A stretch of DNA of 64,000 nucleotides from Aestuariivivens sediminis. Lineage in GTDB: Bacteria > Bacteroidota > Bacteroidia > Flavobacteriales > Flavobacteriaceae. Each line of letters starts with the position of its first letter. The stretch's first letter is position 1. Position numbers and translations under genes: made by a program. The DNA is taken from contig NZ_JAKMCP010000002.1 in NCBI RefSeq assembly GCF_022662105.1, forward strand, positions 62,001 to 126,000, in the 5' to 3' direction. The notes below the pieces were generated by a model. That model did not search any database and had not been told where the DNA came from. It saw only the letters and a program-made list of their open reading frames with translations. Of the stretch, positions 54,908-64,000 are shown piece after piece.

Positions 54908-55639
54908 CTACGTTATTATTATTTTCAAAATGGTTATTGCCCCAATAATCAGAATAAAAACCAAAGACAGCTTTCTAAATTTCCCTTGTGGGATAAATGT
55001 CAAAATCTTTTTTCCAAGAAATGACCCCACTAAACCAATTACGAATAAATAAGGTATGTATTTTAAATCATGGTTATGAATATATCCATTATTGTAATAC
55101 ACAACTGTTCTGGATAAATCAATTAAAAAATCTATGAATGCAGAAGTTGCGATAAATACACTTTTCTCCAAATTGAATGACGCCATAGTCAAACCTCTTA
55201 TGGCTCCTCCTGTTCCTAACAAACCTGCCGAAAAACCCGAAAAAGAACCTCCAACAATGGCATTTCTCACATTAGGTAAAAACACAATCTTACTATTGAT
55301 TAAAAACAACAAACTAAACCCTACCAAGAACACGCCCAATATCATTTCTAAAAAATCACTTTTAAAAACCTTTGATAAAAATCCACCTAGAATAACGAAA
55401 ACCACTGATGGCAATCCAATAGTTAGTAACAACTTCTTGTTTAGTCCTTTTTTGAACAACACTATTTTACTCAAATTACTGGACAAGTGGAAAATTGCTG
55501 TAAGTCCCAGAACAGAATAAAAATCAAAATAGAAATTCCCCAATGGAACAAAGAATACAGATGAGCCAAAACCACCAACTGTCCCAATTATTTCAGCAAT
55601 AAGTGCCAATAAAATAAAGGTTAAATTGATGTTTTTCAT
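54908..55639 (-). CDS. TSUP-family (TauE/SafE) membrane transporter
   Basis: A 243-residue membrane protein with about seven to eight hydrophobic helices. The opening IAEIIGTVGGFGSSVFFVPLGNF and the second-half GGSFSGFSAGLLGTGGAIRG are the paired Gly-rich hairpins of the TauE/SafE family, thought to export sulfite or organosulfur anions. Its substrate here is unknown, although the window is rich in sulfur genes. Stands alone. Confidence 0.87.
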   Translation of the reverse strand: MKNINLTFILLALIAEIIGTVGGFGSSVFFVPLGNFYFDFYSVLGLTAIFHLSSNLSKIVLFKKGLNKKLLLTIGLPSVVFVILGGFLSKVFKSDFLEMILGVFLVGFSLLFLINSKIVFLPNVRNAIVGGSFSGFSAGLLGTGGAIRGLTMASFNLEKSVFIATSAFIDFLIDLSRTVVYYNNGYIHNHDLKYIPYLFVIGLVGSFLGKKILTFIPQGKFRKLSLVFILIIGAITILKIIIT

Positions 55640-56153
55640 TCAGACATTTGTTTAAACACCCGGTGTTCTTTGGAAATTGACTCCAACAAAAATTAAATTC
55701 AAGATAATCAAAATTTTTATGAAACAAGTCATCTTTGCTTTACCCAAAAACAAATGACGATCCTCATAAACCATAATATCTTTTTCTTAATTCTTTTAAA
55801 GAACTGAGTACAAAATTTCAAATTTTGAATTCCCATTTTTAAGGAGGTACTTCCATTTAAAAAATGTCTTTAGGCAAGATATGTTTAATGGTTTTTAAAT
55901 TTTATGTATCCTTATGGTTATTGTCATATTGTGGGAATATCACTCATTATGCATCACCATGTTCCCATTATCGGATTTAAGGAGTCCCTTCATTAATTTT
56001 GCTTCCAAAGGTTTATATATTAGATTTTTCAAAGATTTCAGCGTTGACATTCCTTAGGGATTATGTGTGGAGAAATTAAATTACATTTAAATTTTATTTT
56101 TTTTATGTTCCCTGTTCCTGCACTGAATTAGATCTGGTATTGTGCTTTGAGAT
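55640..56153. other. Long intergenic region without recognisable features
   Basis: About 514 bases between the TSUP gene and the NTF2-like gene. No ORF of credible length or composition, no T-tailed hairpin and no RNA signature was found by eye. It could hold a small RNA or a decayed gene. Confidence 0.4.
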
Positions 56154-56627
56154 TTATTTTTTAGGCTTCAACCTATCGCAATTTATCTTTTCCACGGTAT
56201 AGGCTGTGCTAATAATTTTCCAATCCCCATCCATTTTAAAAAGGGTAAAAACATCAACGCCACAATGAGAAAATTTTTTATCGATCCAAAATTCATAAGG
56301 TACCCAAGCGACCGCAATACCATTATGCACATGTATATCAAAGTCTTTTGGGATTTCTTTCATATCAGGTAAGGCGTGCATTATAGGTATATCATCCTTG
56401 GAAAACCGGGAGTCAATTCTAACCGGGTTTTCATCACTGTAACGGCGCCAAATAAGTGATTCATCCAAGGTAGTCTGTCGCCTAAGCAATGAATCCTTGG
56501 TTTCCAATGAATCAAAAAACTGATGTATTACCTTTATAACTCGTTGTTCATCTGTCGGTTCCGGATTTTGCGAATAGCCCAGGACGTTTATGATGAGTAC
56601 TAGAAATAGAAATGAATAGGTTTTCAT
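56154..56627 (-). CDS. Secreted NTF2-like (SnoaL/DUF4440-type) protein
   Basis: A 157-residue protein with a signal peptide (about 1-19, cleaved after YSQ). The mature part, from VIKVIHQFFDSLETKD to TLFKMDGDWKIISTAYTVEK, follows the cone-shaped NTF2-like fold. The family includes isomerases, hydrolases and binding proteins; no catalytic residues can be named here. Monocistronic by position. Confidence 0.78.
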   Translation of the reverse strand: MKTYSFLFLVLIINVLGYSQNPEPTDEQRVIKVIHQFFDSLETKDSLLRRQTTLDESLIWRRYSDENPVRIDSRFSKDDIPIMHALPDMKEIPKDFDIHVHNGIAVAWVPYEFWIDKKFSHCGVDVFTLFKMDGDWKIISTAYTVEKINCDRLKPKK

Positions 56628-56902
56628 AATGGTTTTGTTTTTTTAATTTGAGATGCCTTATACACATCTTATGGCCTGCACCACAAACGCTCATTTACCC
56701 CTCTTATAACTTGCAATATGTCGCAGTTTGTGTTTGGTCCTTGACCGGCTCATCTACTTATTTTTGTAATTTAATTCGTATTTATTTTTGCCCTGATGTG
56801 CATTAAAACCATATAGAACAGGTTGATATCGTATCATAAAACCCTTTTCCTTCAATCTAACTTTTTCATTCGAAATAGGCATTACAAATAAAGGGGATTA
56901 CA
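56628..56902. other. Intergenic region upstream of the NTF2-like gene
   Basis: Gap between the alpha/beta hydrolase and the NTF2-like gene. Apart from the hairpin at its right end (listed separately) I see nothing distinct in it. Confidence 0.4.
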
Positions 56903-56928
56903 ATAACAATGGAATCCAATATTGTTAT
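56903..56928 (-). terminator. Hairpin just after the alpha/beta hydrolase stop
   Basis: ATAACAAT (56903-56910) and ATTGTTAT (56921-56928) pair perfectly over 8 bp with a 10-base loop, starting one base after the TAA at 56930. No T-run follows, so it is a weak candidate for termination or mRNA 3'-end protection. Confidence 0.3.
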
Positions 56929-56929
56929 A

Positions 56930-57844
56930 TTACAAATTTTGCAACCACTCCCGCAATCGTTCAGGCCAAGTGTTTAAGTGGTCCTGATTTATGGCCAAAG
57001 CATAACCATGGCCACCGCTTGGATAGAGGTGCATTTCGGCTGGCACCTTATTCTCCTTTAAGGCCTTATAAAACCGTATGCTATTTTCTACCGGTACAAC
57101 GTCATCATCCTGCGCATGAACAATAAAGGTAGGCGGGGTATATGATGTCACTTGTATTTCATTAGAATATTGGTCGATTAAACGTTTATCCGGACTCATG
57201 CCTAATAAAGATCTCTGGGAACCCTTATGTGTATAATCCGATTTCATTGTAATGACGGGGTAAATTAATGCCATGAAATCAGGCCTGGCCGAAAGCGAAT
57301 CAAGGCTTGTTTCCTTAAAGTTATTGGGAGTGGCAAATTGGGTTCCCAGGGTACACGCCAAATGACCTCCTGCCGAAAATCCAATGACCCCTATTTTATT
57401 GGGATCAATATGCCATTCTTCAGCACGAGATCGCACAATTCTAATGGCACGTTGAGCATCTTGTAAAGGAGCCTCATAAGATGTTTTAACCGATTTCGAA
57501 TCGGGCAACCTATATTTTAGTACAAAAGCAGCTACCCCAATGCCATTAAACCATTTGGCAATATCGGTACCCTCCCAATCATAAGACAAATACGTATACC
57601 CTCCGCCAGGACAAATAATAATAGCACGTCCTGATGCGGCACGTTTTGCCGGCAAAAAGATTTCCAATGTTGGTTTTTGAACTCGTGATATTCTAACAAT
57701 TTCATCAACCTCAACACGTTCTTGCTCGTCGGAAATTCGGGAATTAGGAATAGCCTCCTTCCACAGGTCAATCATCTCATTTTGAGCAAAATTTTGATTC
57801 ATAATACCTAGTAAACAAATAATCAGAACAGGTATAACCCGCAT
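56930..57844 (-). CDS. Secreted alpha/beta hydrolase, esterase/lipase-like
   Basis: A 304-residue alpha/beta hydrolase with a signal peptide (about 1-20, cleaved after FAQ). The oxyanion-hole PGGGY, nucleophile GFSAGGH, acid in AQDDDVVP and His in GGHGY are in order, so the enzyme should be active. The layout resembles acetylxylan-esterase-like and BD-FAE-like polysaccharide esterases. Its start is 23 bases after argH, so it may be transcribed with the arg operon by readthrough. Confidence 0.83.
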   Translation of the reverse strand: MRVIPVLIICLLGIMNQNFAQNEMIDLWKEAIPNSRISDEQERVEVDEIVRISRVQKPTLEIFLPAKRAASGRAIIICPGGGYTYLSYDWEGTDIAKWFNGIGVAAFVLKYRLPDSKSVKTSYEAPLQDAQRAIRIVRSRAEEWHIDPNKIGVIGFSAGGHLACTLGTQFATPNNFKETSLDSLSARPDFMALIYPVITMKSDYTHKGSQRSLLGMSPDKRLIDQYSNEIQVTSYTPPTFIVHAQDDDVVPVENSIRFYKALKENKVPAEMHLYPSGGHGYALAINQDHLNTWPERLREWLQNL

Positions 57845-57867
57845 AATCTTAAAATTTTAAATTCATT

Positions 57868-59142
57868 TCACAATGGAAACTTTTTCTTTATCTTATCTAA
57901 ACACAAATGATGCATACTTCCTATGTGAGTATGTTTTTTTGACATATCCGGTTCATAGGTACCATCCTGCACCTGACCCCCTATTTGTTGATAAGCTTCC
58001 CTAAAGCTCATACCGCCAACCACTAAAGTATTAATATTATCAACCGTAAAGAGGTATTTATACTTATCGTCATTAAGATCAATATCGTTTACAATGACCC
58101 TTTGGATGGCATAATTAAAAATATCAAGAATAGCCTTCAACTCCTCAAAAGCAGCAATCATATGTTCCTTTAACAACTGATAATCTCTATGGTACCCGCT
58201 TGGTAAATTGTTGGTAATCAAAATCATTTCGGTCTGCAGAGCTTGAATTTTGTTGCATTTACCCCGTATCAATTCAAAGACATCGGGATTCTTTTTGTGT
58301 GGCATAATACTACTCCCCGTGGTTAACGCATCCGGGAAGGATATAAATCCAAAATTCTGGCTCATATACACGCATACGTCCATAGCAAATCGTGACAGCG
58401 TATTACTTAAACTTCCCAAAGCCGCGGCAATGGTTCTTTCATTTTTACCGCGTGCCATTTGTGCTGCTACAACATTGAATTTCAAGGTTTCAAATCCCAT
58501 CTCTTGAGTTGTTAATTCCCTATCGATTGGGAATGAACTCCCATAACCGGCTGCAGAACCCAACGGATTTTGATCGACTGTTTTTAAAGCTGCATTTAAC
58601 AAATAGACATCGTCAATCAGAATTTCGGCGTAAGCCGAAAACCAAAGTCCAAAAGAGGATGGCATGGCCACCTGCAAATGCGTATACCCTGGAAGAACTT
58701 TATCCTTATGCAATTCCGCCAATTCCAATAGCGTCTTAAAAAGGGCTTTTACCTTGTCTTTTACCAGGCCCAAACCTTCCTTATAATACAAATGGCAGGC
58801 TACCAAAACCTGATCATTCCTTGATCGTGCAGTATGGATTTTTTTACCAACCTCGCCCAAACTTTTGGTCAGTTCGAATTCTATTTTGGAATGTACGTCT
58901 TCAAACTGTTCATCGATTACGAAAGTGCCGGCTTCAATCTGTGCCTCCAATACCTGAAGACCTGATAACAATTGCCCCAGCTCCTCGGCATTTATAATGC
59001 CAATTTTTTCAAGCATTATGGCATGCGCCTTAGAGGCGATCACATCAAATTTGGCAATGTGCATGTCTATTTCCCTATCATTACCTACGGTAAATTGTTC
59101 TATTTTTTTATCGATTGATAAGCCTTTATCCCAGAGTTTCAT
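57868..59142 (-). CDS. argH: Argininosuccinate lyase
   Basis: Splits argininosuccinate to arginine and fumarate. The fumarase/aspartase signature GSSIMPHKKNPD is clear, along with the SRNDQV block near residue 105. The 424 residues start at the ATG 59142 (MKLWDKG); an upstream in-frame ATG at 59160 would add six residues outside the family. Last biosynthetic gene of the arg operon in transcription order. Confidence 0.94.
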   Translation of the reverse strand: MKLWDKGLSIDKKIEQFTVGNDREIDMHIAKFDVIASKAHAIMLEKIGIINAEELGQLLSGLQVLEAQIEAGTFVIDEQFEDVHSKIEFELTKSLGEVGKKIHTARSRNDQVLVACHLYYKEGLGLVKDKVKALFKTLLELAELHKDKVLPGYTHLQVAMPSSFGLWFSAYAEILIDDVYLLNAALKTVDQNPLGSAAGYGSSFPIDRELTTQEMGFETLKFNVVAAQMARGKNERTIAAALGSLSNTLSRFAMDVCVYMSQNFGFISFPDALTTGSSIMPHKKNPDVFELIRGKCNKIQALQTEMILITNNLPSGYHRDYQLLKEHMIAAFEELKAILDIFNYAIQRVIVNDIDLNDDKYKYLFTVDNINTLVVGGMSFREAYQQIGGQVQDGTYEPDMSKKHTHIGSMHHLCLDKIKKKFPL

Positions 59143-59256
59143 GATGTTCTGCGAAAGCAAAAATTTCTGCCTTCCATTATATTAGTTAAACTTATATTTT
59201 TAGTCCCCTTGACTGACCGTCTGACTGTTAGGCGGATGCTCAGAGTAACAGATCTG

Positions 59257-60324
59257 TTACACAATTACCCGCGTTAACAATTCCACATACATTTGTATTC
59301 CTTCTTCTATTTCCTTTAAATAAATAAATTCATCTGCCGAATGTGATCTGGTACTATCCCCCGGACCCAATTTTAAGCTTGGACAGGAAAGCACAGCCTG
59401 ATCGGATAATGTTGGCGAACCATAAGTGGACCGTCCCATGGCAATTCCTGCCTTCACCAAATCATGGTCTGCAGGAATAGAGGATGAATTTAATCGCAGA
59501 CTGCGCGGTGTGATACTATCGCAGGGTGCTTCATTTTGTAATATTTCAGCTATTTCAGCATTGGTATAGGCATCATTCACACGAACATCTATCACCAGTT
59601 CCAAATCTGCAGGCACCGCATTGTGTTGTTTCCCTGCCTTTATCTGACTAACGGTCAGCTTCACATCACCCAAGGCAGGCGAACTTTTTTCAAATTTAAA
59701 ATCTCTAAACCATTGTAAAACGTCAATAGATTTGTAAATAACATTATCATCATTCGGGTGCGCCGCATGACTTGGAGTCCCTTTAACAACGGCATCAAAA
59801 ACCACCAATCCTTTTTCGGCAATTGCAAGATGCATGAGGGTAGGCTCACCAACAATGGCCACATCAATCTTTGGAATAATGGACAGCATACTATTTAAAC
59901 CATTAGGACCACTGCTCTCTTCTTCTGCTGAGGCAACAAGGACCAAATTATAATGTAAATCCTTATGCTTATAAAAATAAGTAAAGGTCGCCATTAAGGA
60001 CACCAAACAACCTCCGGCGTCATTGCTTCCCAATCCATAAAGTTTACCATCCTCTACTATAGCTTTAAATGGATTTTTAGTGTAGGCACTATTGGGTTTT
60101 ACGGTGTCATGGTGTGAATTCAACAACAGTGTAGGCTTTTTGTCATCAAAATAGGCATTCGTTGCCCAAACATTATTTTGAGTCCGTTTGCAATTGATGT
60201 CATAACGGCTAAACCACGCTTCAATAAGGGATGCCGTCTGATCTTCCTCTGATGAAAACGACTGCGTTTCAATCAGCTGTTTTAGAAGTAATATGGCATC
60301 TTTGGTTAATTCTTTTAGCGTCAT
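59257..60324 (-). CDS. argE: N-acyl-ornithine deacylase, M20 family
   Basis: A 355-residue zinc metallopeptidase-family enzyme removing the acyl group from acyl-ornithine or acyl-citrulline. Metal and catalytic residues are visible in LNSHHDTV, GSNDAGG, SAEEESSGPNG, VGEPT and the C-terminal HSADEF. Bacteroidetes make citrulline on an acylated route, so the deacylase acts after the carbamoyltransferase. One base separates it from argB. Confidence 0.9.
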   Translation of the reverse strand: MTLKELTKDAILLLKQLIETQSFSSEEDQTASLIEAWFSRYDINCKRTQNNVWATNAYFDDKKPTLLLNSHHDTVKPNSAYTKNPFKAIVEDGKLYGLGSNDAGGCLVSLMATFTYFYKHKDLHYNLVLVASAEEESSGPNGLNSMLSIIPKIDVAIVGEPTLMHLAIAEKGLVVFDAVVKGTPSHAAHPNDDNVIYKSIDVLQWFRDFKFEKSSPALGDVKLTVSQIKAGKQHNAVPADLELVIDVRVNDAYTNAEIAEILQNEAPCDSITPRSLRLNSSSIPADHDLVKAGIAMGRSTYGSPTLSDQAVLSCPSLKLGPGDSTRSHSADEFIYLKEIEEGIQMYVELLTRVIV

Positions 60325-60325
60325 T

Positions 60326-61102
60326 TTAAAGTGTTATTCTTGTAAAACTATCATTTTCTTGGCTTAACATGGAAGTATTCCCCAAATTTATGGTTTTCAC
60401 ACCATGACGCAACGCATGGAAACAATTCTCCAATTTAGGAAGCATACCATCTGAAACAACCCCTTCCACTAACAACTCAGCATACAGGTTTGTATCCATA
60501 TGTTTGATAACCGAATTCTTATCGTTGACATCCCTAAGGACCCCATTCAGCTCAAAACAATAATATATAGACGTTTCAAAAATGTGGCTCATTCCAATGG
60601 CGATTTCCGAAGCAATGGTATCGGCATTGGTGTTTAACAATTGGCCATGACCATCATGGGTAATGGCACAAAACACCGGGGTAAAATTGGCTTCTATTAA
60701 TTTGTTGACGCCATTATGGTTTACCTGCTTCACATCGCCCACAAATCCAAAATCAACGTCTTTAATCGGTCGCTTCTCTGACATTATACTATTGATATCG
60801 GCACCTGTCAAACCAATAGCATCGACTTGTAAGGCTTGTAACCTGGCCACGATATTTTTATTGACTAACCCCCCGTATACCATGGTAATGACTTCAAGGG
60901 TTTCGGCATTGGTCACCCTTCTTCCATAGACCATTTTGGATTCAATACCCAATCTTGAAGCGATATTTGTAGCACGTTTACCACCACCATGAACCAATAT
61001 TTTATAACCCTCTAAATTGGAAAATAGTTTTAGAAATGCATTTAAAGCGGTCTCATCTTCTATGATATTTCCTCCTATTTTTACTATAGATAACTTTTTC
61101 AT
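60326..61102 (-). CDS. argB: N-acetylglutamate (or N-succinylglutamate) kinase
   Basis: Amino-acid kinase fold, 258 residues. KIGGNIIE and VHGGGKRA bind ATP and substrate; NADTIASEIAIGM and the SDGMLPKLENC block follow. It phosphorylates acyl-glutamate in arginine synthesis. It is short and lacks the N-terminal helix of arginine-sensitive forms. Neighbours argF' upstream and argE downstream. Confidence 0.92.
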   Translation of the reverse strand: MKKLSIVKIGGNIIEDETALNAFLKLFSNLEGYKILVHGGGKRATNIASRLGIESKMVYGRRVTNAETLEVITMVYGGLVNKNIVARLQALQVDAIGLTGADINSIMSEKRPIKDVDFGFVGDVKQVNHNGVNKLIEANFTPVFCAITHDGHGQLLNTNADTIASEIAIGMSHIFETSIYYCFELNGVLRDVNDKNSVIKHMDTNLYAELLVEGVVSDGMLPKLENCFHALRHGVKTINLGNTSMLSQENDSFTRITL

Positions 61103-61146
61103 CGGCTATTTATCTCCATTCCTTCCAAGGAAAGCAAACGTTTTAG

Positions 61147-62088
61147 TTAGGTTATATTTTCCAATAATTTTTTAAGTACCAATTGAGCTGCATAAGTTCG
61201 GTTATTGGCCTGCGCTATCACAATGGAACTATCGCCATCCAAAACGGCATCTTCAACAATTACATTTCGACGAACGGGTAAACAATGCATGAACTTGGCC
61301 TGTTTCAATTTTTCCTTAGTAATCATCCAGCTCGGATCCGTAAGCATTACTTTACCATATTCGGTATAACTGCTCCAGTTTTTCACGTAAACAAAATCGG
61401 CATCCTCAAATGCTTCATCTTGGTTGTGTATTATTGGTGTGTTACGCGTTATTTCTGGATTTAAATTATAGCCTTCCGGGTTAGTAATTATAAAGTCAAC
61501 ATCCATTTTATGCATGGCTTGAGTGAAGCTATTGGCCACGGCATGTGGAAGTGCCTTCATATGTGGTGCCCAACTTAACACCACTTTAGGTTTGGTTTTT
61601 TTAGCAAATTCTGATATGGTAATGGCATCAGTGAATCCCTGAAGCGGGTGTCCTGTCGCACTTTCCATATTCACAACGGGCACTGAGGCATATTTAACGA
61701 AAGAATTTAAAACCTCTTCACGCTCATCCTTAGCTTTGTCTACCAATGTTGGGAAGGCCCGAACTGCAACAATATCGCAGTACTGCGAGACCACCGCGGC
61801 AGCTTCTTTAATATGCTCGGCGGTATTCCCATTCATTACGGTTCCATCTCCAAATTCAATGCCCCACGCATCTCCAGACACATTCATAACAATCGGGTTC
61901 ATGCCTAAATTTAAAGCGGCCTTTTGCGTACTCAACCGGGTTCGTAAGCTAGAATTAAAGAATAGCAGTCCCAGAATTTTGTTTCTCCCCAAATCCATAT
62001 ACTTTAAGGGATGAGCCTTCAATTCTCTGGCTTCCCCAATCCAGGATTCCATATGGTCAATATCATGTATAGAGGTATAATTCTTCAT
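61147..62088 (-). CDS. argF: N-acylornithine carbamoyltransferase (ArgF')
   Basis: Transfers a carbamoyl group to N-acetyl- or N-succinyl-ornithine to give the acyl-citrulline, replacing ordinary ornithine carbamoyltransferase. The carbamoyl-phosphate loop is FNSSLRTRLST, with HPLQGFTDA and HCLPVRRN also present. The substrate-specificity residue at position 90 is Ala, where the Bacteroides succinyl enzyme has Pro and acetyl enzymes have Glu, so the acyl group is uncertain. It is 44 bases upstream of argB. Confidence 0.91.
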   Translation of the reverse strand: MKNYTSIHDIDHMESWIGEARELKAHPLKYMDLGRNKILGLLFFNSSLRTRLSTQKAALNLGMNPIVMNVSGDAWGIEFGDGTVMNGNTAEHIKEAAAVVSQYCDIVAVRAFPTLVDKAKDEREEVLNSFVKYASVPVVNMESATGHPLQGFTDAITISEFAKKTKPKVVLSWAPHMKALPHAVANSFTQAMHKMDVDFIITNPEGYNLNPEITRNTPIIHNQDEAFEDADFVYVKNWSSYTEYGKVMLTDPSWMITKEKLKQAKFMHCLPVRRNVIVEDAVLDGDSSIVIAQANNRTYAAQLVLKKLLENIT

Positions 62089-62166
62089 GCTGTTTATTTT
62101 TACTCAAGGGTTCTATAATGCATTGTTCTAGGGGTAAAATCATTTTTTTTCAGACCTGAACGGTTA

Positions 62167-62955
62167 TTACTTTATTTTGGTAAAGGGTATCTTATTTTCA
62201 AAGGCATTTAACATAAAATGATCTTCCATACCATTTACAATCCAGGTTTCAATATTCGCTTTTTTAGCTAACCTTGCTGCTTCTATTTTGGACTGCATCC
62301 CACCACTTCCATGTGAAGACTTAGAATCTACAACCTGCTTTTCCAAGGCTTTAAAATCCTCAACAACACTTATGGTCTCCGGGTCATGATTTTCTAAGGA
62401 ATCCTTAGTGTAAATCCCATAGGTATTGGTGGCAATAATAAATAAATCCACCTCCAAAAGGGAGGCGGTTAAGGCTCCTAACTTATCGTTGTCTCCAAAT
62501 TTAATTTCATCTGTAGCCACCGTATCGTTTTCATTAATAATGGGAATGTAATTATTATTGACCAAAACATTAATGGTGTTCACGATATTTGTTTTACTGT
62601 CATCTTTCTTAAAATCGGAATAAGATAATAAACACTGCGATGTTAATAAGCCATATTCCCTAAAAATCTCCTGATAAATCCGAATCAAATGGGGTTGACC
62701 AATAGACGCCAATGCTTGTTTTACAAAGACATCCTCTTGTTTACTTTCCAGCTTTACAAACTGTTTGGCCACTGCGATAGCCCCGGAACTAACAATAATA
62801 AATTCACAAGTGTTTTTGAGCATTGCAATTTGATTTGCAATGTCCTCAATCTTACCTCTGGAAATGTTATTGGTTTCTTTTGTTAAGGTATTGGATCCTA
62901 TTTTTAGTAATATGCGTTTCTTTTTATGCACTTTATCGTATCTGTCCGTTGCCAT
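62167..62955 (-). CDS. proB: Glutamate 5-kinase, short form
   Basis: First step of proline synthesis. The 262 residues show the amino-acid-kinase motifs LLKIGSNTLT, VSSGAIAV, INENDTVA, FGDNDKLGALTASLL and GSGGMQSKIEAA. The C-terminal PUA domain found in longer enzymes is absent. Its start overlaps the end of proA by 23 bases, so the two should be translated together. Confidence 0.92.
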   Translation of the reverse strand: MATDRYDKVHKKKRILLKIGSNTLTKETNNISRGKIEDIANQIAMLKNTCEFIIVSSGAIAVAKQFVKLESKQEDVFVKQALASIGQPHLIRIYQEIFREYGLLTSQCLLSYSDFKKDDSKTNIVNTINVLVNNNYIPIINENDTVATDEIKFGDNDKLGALTASLLEVDLFIIATNTYGIYTKDSLENHDPETISVVEDFKALEKQVVDSKSSHGSGGMQSKIEAARLAKKANIETWIVNGMEDHFMLNAFENKIPFTKIK

Positions 62956-64000
62956 GAACGTACCATTTATTGGTTACTAAATGTTGAAGGCCTATGGGCC
63001 CGCGTTGGTGTAATTTATCCGTACTAATAGCCAACTCCCCTCCCAAGCCTAACTGTCCTCCATCGGTAAAACGTGTGGAAGCATTATGGTAGACTGCAGC
63101 AGTATCTACATTTTCCATAAATAACTGCGCTTCTGCTGCATTTGCTGTTATTATTGAGGCCGAATGACCTCCGGAATAGGTATTAATTTTAACTATAGCC
63201 TCCTGATTCGATGCAATCTCACCAATCACAATTTTATAATCCAGAAATTCTTCGTACCACACGTCTTCTGAAGTAATCAAATTAATGTCATGGTTCTTTG
63301 ATAGAGCCTCATCCCCTAATATTTCCACATCAAATTCCTTTAATTTTGAAATCAGATTATGGACAAATTCTTCTTTATTGAACAGGTGTTTATCAATCAA
63401 CACCTTATCCAAGGCATTACATGCCGAAATTTTGGCCGTTTTGGCATTTACAATAATACGTAAGGCCATGTCCAAATCGGCTTCTTTATGCACATATACG
63501 AAATTATTACCACGTCCACTAACAATGACGGGGCACACCGCATGTTGTTTTACAAAAGCAATTAATCGTTCTCCACCACGTGGAACAATTAAATCGACCT
63601 GTTGCGTTGGCTTTTCCAAAAAAGCCCGGGTTTCGGATCGATTAAATTGCAAATATTCCACCCAATCCTGAGATGCTCCTTGCTCCTTTAATGCTTTGTG
63701 CCATAATTCCACAATTTTTAAATTGGAGTTCAAAGATTCCTTTCCTCCTTTTAATAATATTTTATTACCCGACTTAAAGGCTATACCAGCTGCCTCCACG
63801 GTGACATCGGGTCGCGATTCATAAATGATTAATACCGTTCCGAACGATGCTGTTTTATTGTACACTTGCATACCATTGTCATGTGTAAATCGAAATCGTT
63901 CTACACCAACGGGGTCTTCTTGTGATGCTAAATGTGTTACCGATTTTATCATGTCATCCACCTTGGCATCGTCAACCTTTAATCGGTCATACATGGAAAT
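62933..64000 (-). CDS. proA: Gamma-glutamyl phosphate reductase, 5' end outside window
   Basis: NADPH-dependent reduction of glutamyl phosphate, second step of proline synthesis. The catalytic Cys lies in TAKISACNALDKVL; the ESRPDVTVEAAG and GPIGLQHL blocks are present. The frame is open to the window edge (63995-64000 encode Ile-Ser before the internal Met), and about 45-60 N-terminal residues are missing. Proline and arginine genes share one apparent operon here. Confidence 0.93.
   Translation of the reverse strand: MSMYDRLKVDDAKVDDMIKSVTHLASQEDPVGVERFRFTHDNGMQVYNKTASFGTVLIIYESRPDVTVEAAGIAFKSGNKILLKGGKESLNSNLKIVELWHKALKEQGASQDWVEYLQFNRSETRAFLEKPTQQVDLIVPRGGERLIAFVKQHAVCPVIVSGRGNNFVYVHKEADLDMALRIIVNAKTAKISACNALDKVLIDKHLFNKEEFVHNLISKLKEFDVEILGDEALSKNHDINLITSEDVWYEEFLDYKIVIGEIASNQEAIVKINTYSGGHSASIITANAAEAQLFMENVDTAAVYHNASTRFTDGGQLGLGGELAISTDKLHQRGPIGLQHLVTNKWYVHGNGQIR

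Noticed and set aside
1-64000. tRNA, rRNA, CRISPR array, insertion sequence, phage or integrative element.
   Set aside because: No tRNA or rRNA signature, regularly spaced repeats, transposase, integrase or terminal inverted repeats were seen on reading both strands by eye.

Overview
The window reads as chromosomal DNA of a gliding member of the Flavobacteriaceae (Bacteroidetes). Three gliding-motility genes (gldA, gldB, gldC) are recognisable. The DNA is AT-rich, Shine-Dalgarno sequences are mostly absent, and several promoters match the Bacteroidetes TTTG / TAnnTTTG pattern. Enzyme variants also fit the phylum: an ArgF' transcarbamylase in place of ornithine carbamoyltransferase, a split MetH, a DnaG without zinc ligands, and fused DAHP synthase-chorismate mutase. 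I see no rRNA, tRNA, CRISPR, IS element or prophage. It looks like housekeeping chromosome, about 90% coding, dominated by amino-acid and sulfur metabolism.

Layout, left to right. 1-5.5 kb: a 5'-truncated peptide deformylase, then gldC-gldB (minus), nadE, an atypical LuxR-type response regulator, and dnaG. 5.6-9.8 kb: a small DoxX-like membrane protein and a three-gene cassette of circularly permuted ATP-grasp, alpha-E protein and transglutaminase. 9.8-16.5 kb (minus): polyprenyl synthase, rlmN, queA, aroA, a MazG-like pyrophosphohydrolase, dtd and rsgA. 16.5-17.7 kb: two small secreted proteins of unknown function. 17.7-21.96 kb (minus): an aromatic amino-acid operon (pheA, aminotransferase, tyrA, DAHP synthase-chorismate mutase). 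It is preceded by a leader that looks like a classical transcription attenuator, with a 19-codon peptide containing ten Phe/Tyr/Trp residues. 22.2-26.5 kb (plus): gldA, pta and ackA. 26.8-29.2 kb: a DUF2807 lipoprotein, a VOC protein and a PagL-like outer-membrane protein.

29.2-50.5 kb (minus) is a sulfur and methionine block. metF and split metH lie behind one SAM-I riboswitch. Next come an ADPRibase-Mn-like lipoprotein, cysM and cysE, then a sulfate-assimilation operon (DUF2061, cysH, cysD, cysN, sulfite reductase-HEPN, cobA, siroheme synthase N-domain). That operon has a strong promoter with an overlapping inverted repeat that may be an operator. Behind a second SAM-I riboswitch lie metY, a 1133-residue MetX-aspartokinase-homoserine dehydrogenase fusion, metZ and an Rrf2-family regulator. 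Together these genes carry sulfate to sulfide, aspartate to acyl-homoserine, and join the two into homocysteine and methionine. SAM would switch the homoserine and methionine arms.

50.5-64 kb: a repeat-type hypothetical protein, an orphan leuA-leuB pair, a TSUP transporter, an NTF2-like secreted protein, an alpha/beta hydrolase, and an arginine/proline operon (proA partial, proB, argF', argB, argE, argH; minus).

The observations most worth a second look are the aromatic leader attenuator, the three-enzyme MetX-ThrA fusion, the sulfite reductase-HEPN fusion, the response regulator with Glu at the phosphoacceptor position, and the ATP-grasp/alpha-E/transglutaminase cassette. All functional assignments rest on motif recognition by eye; no database search was run.
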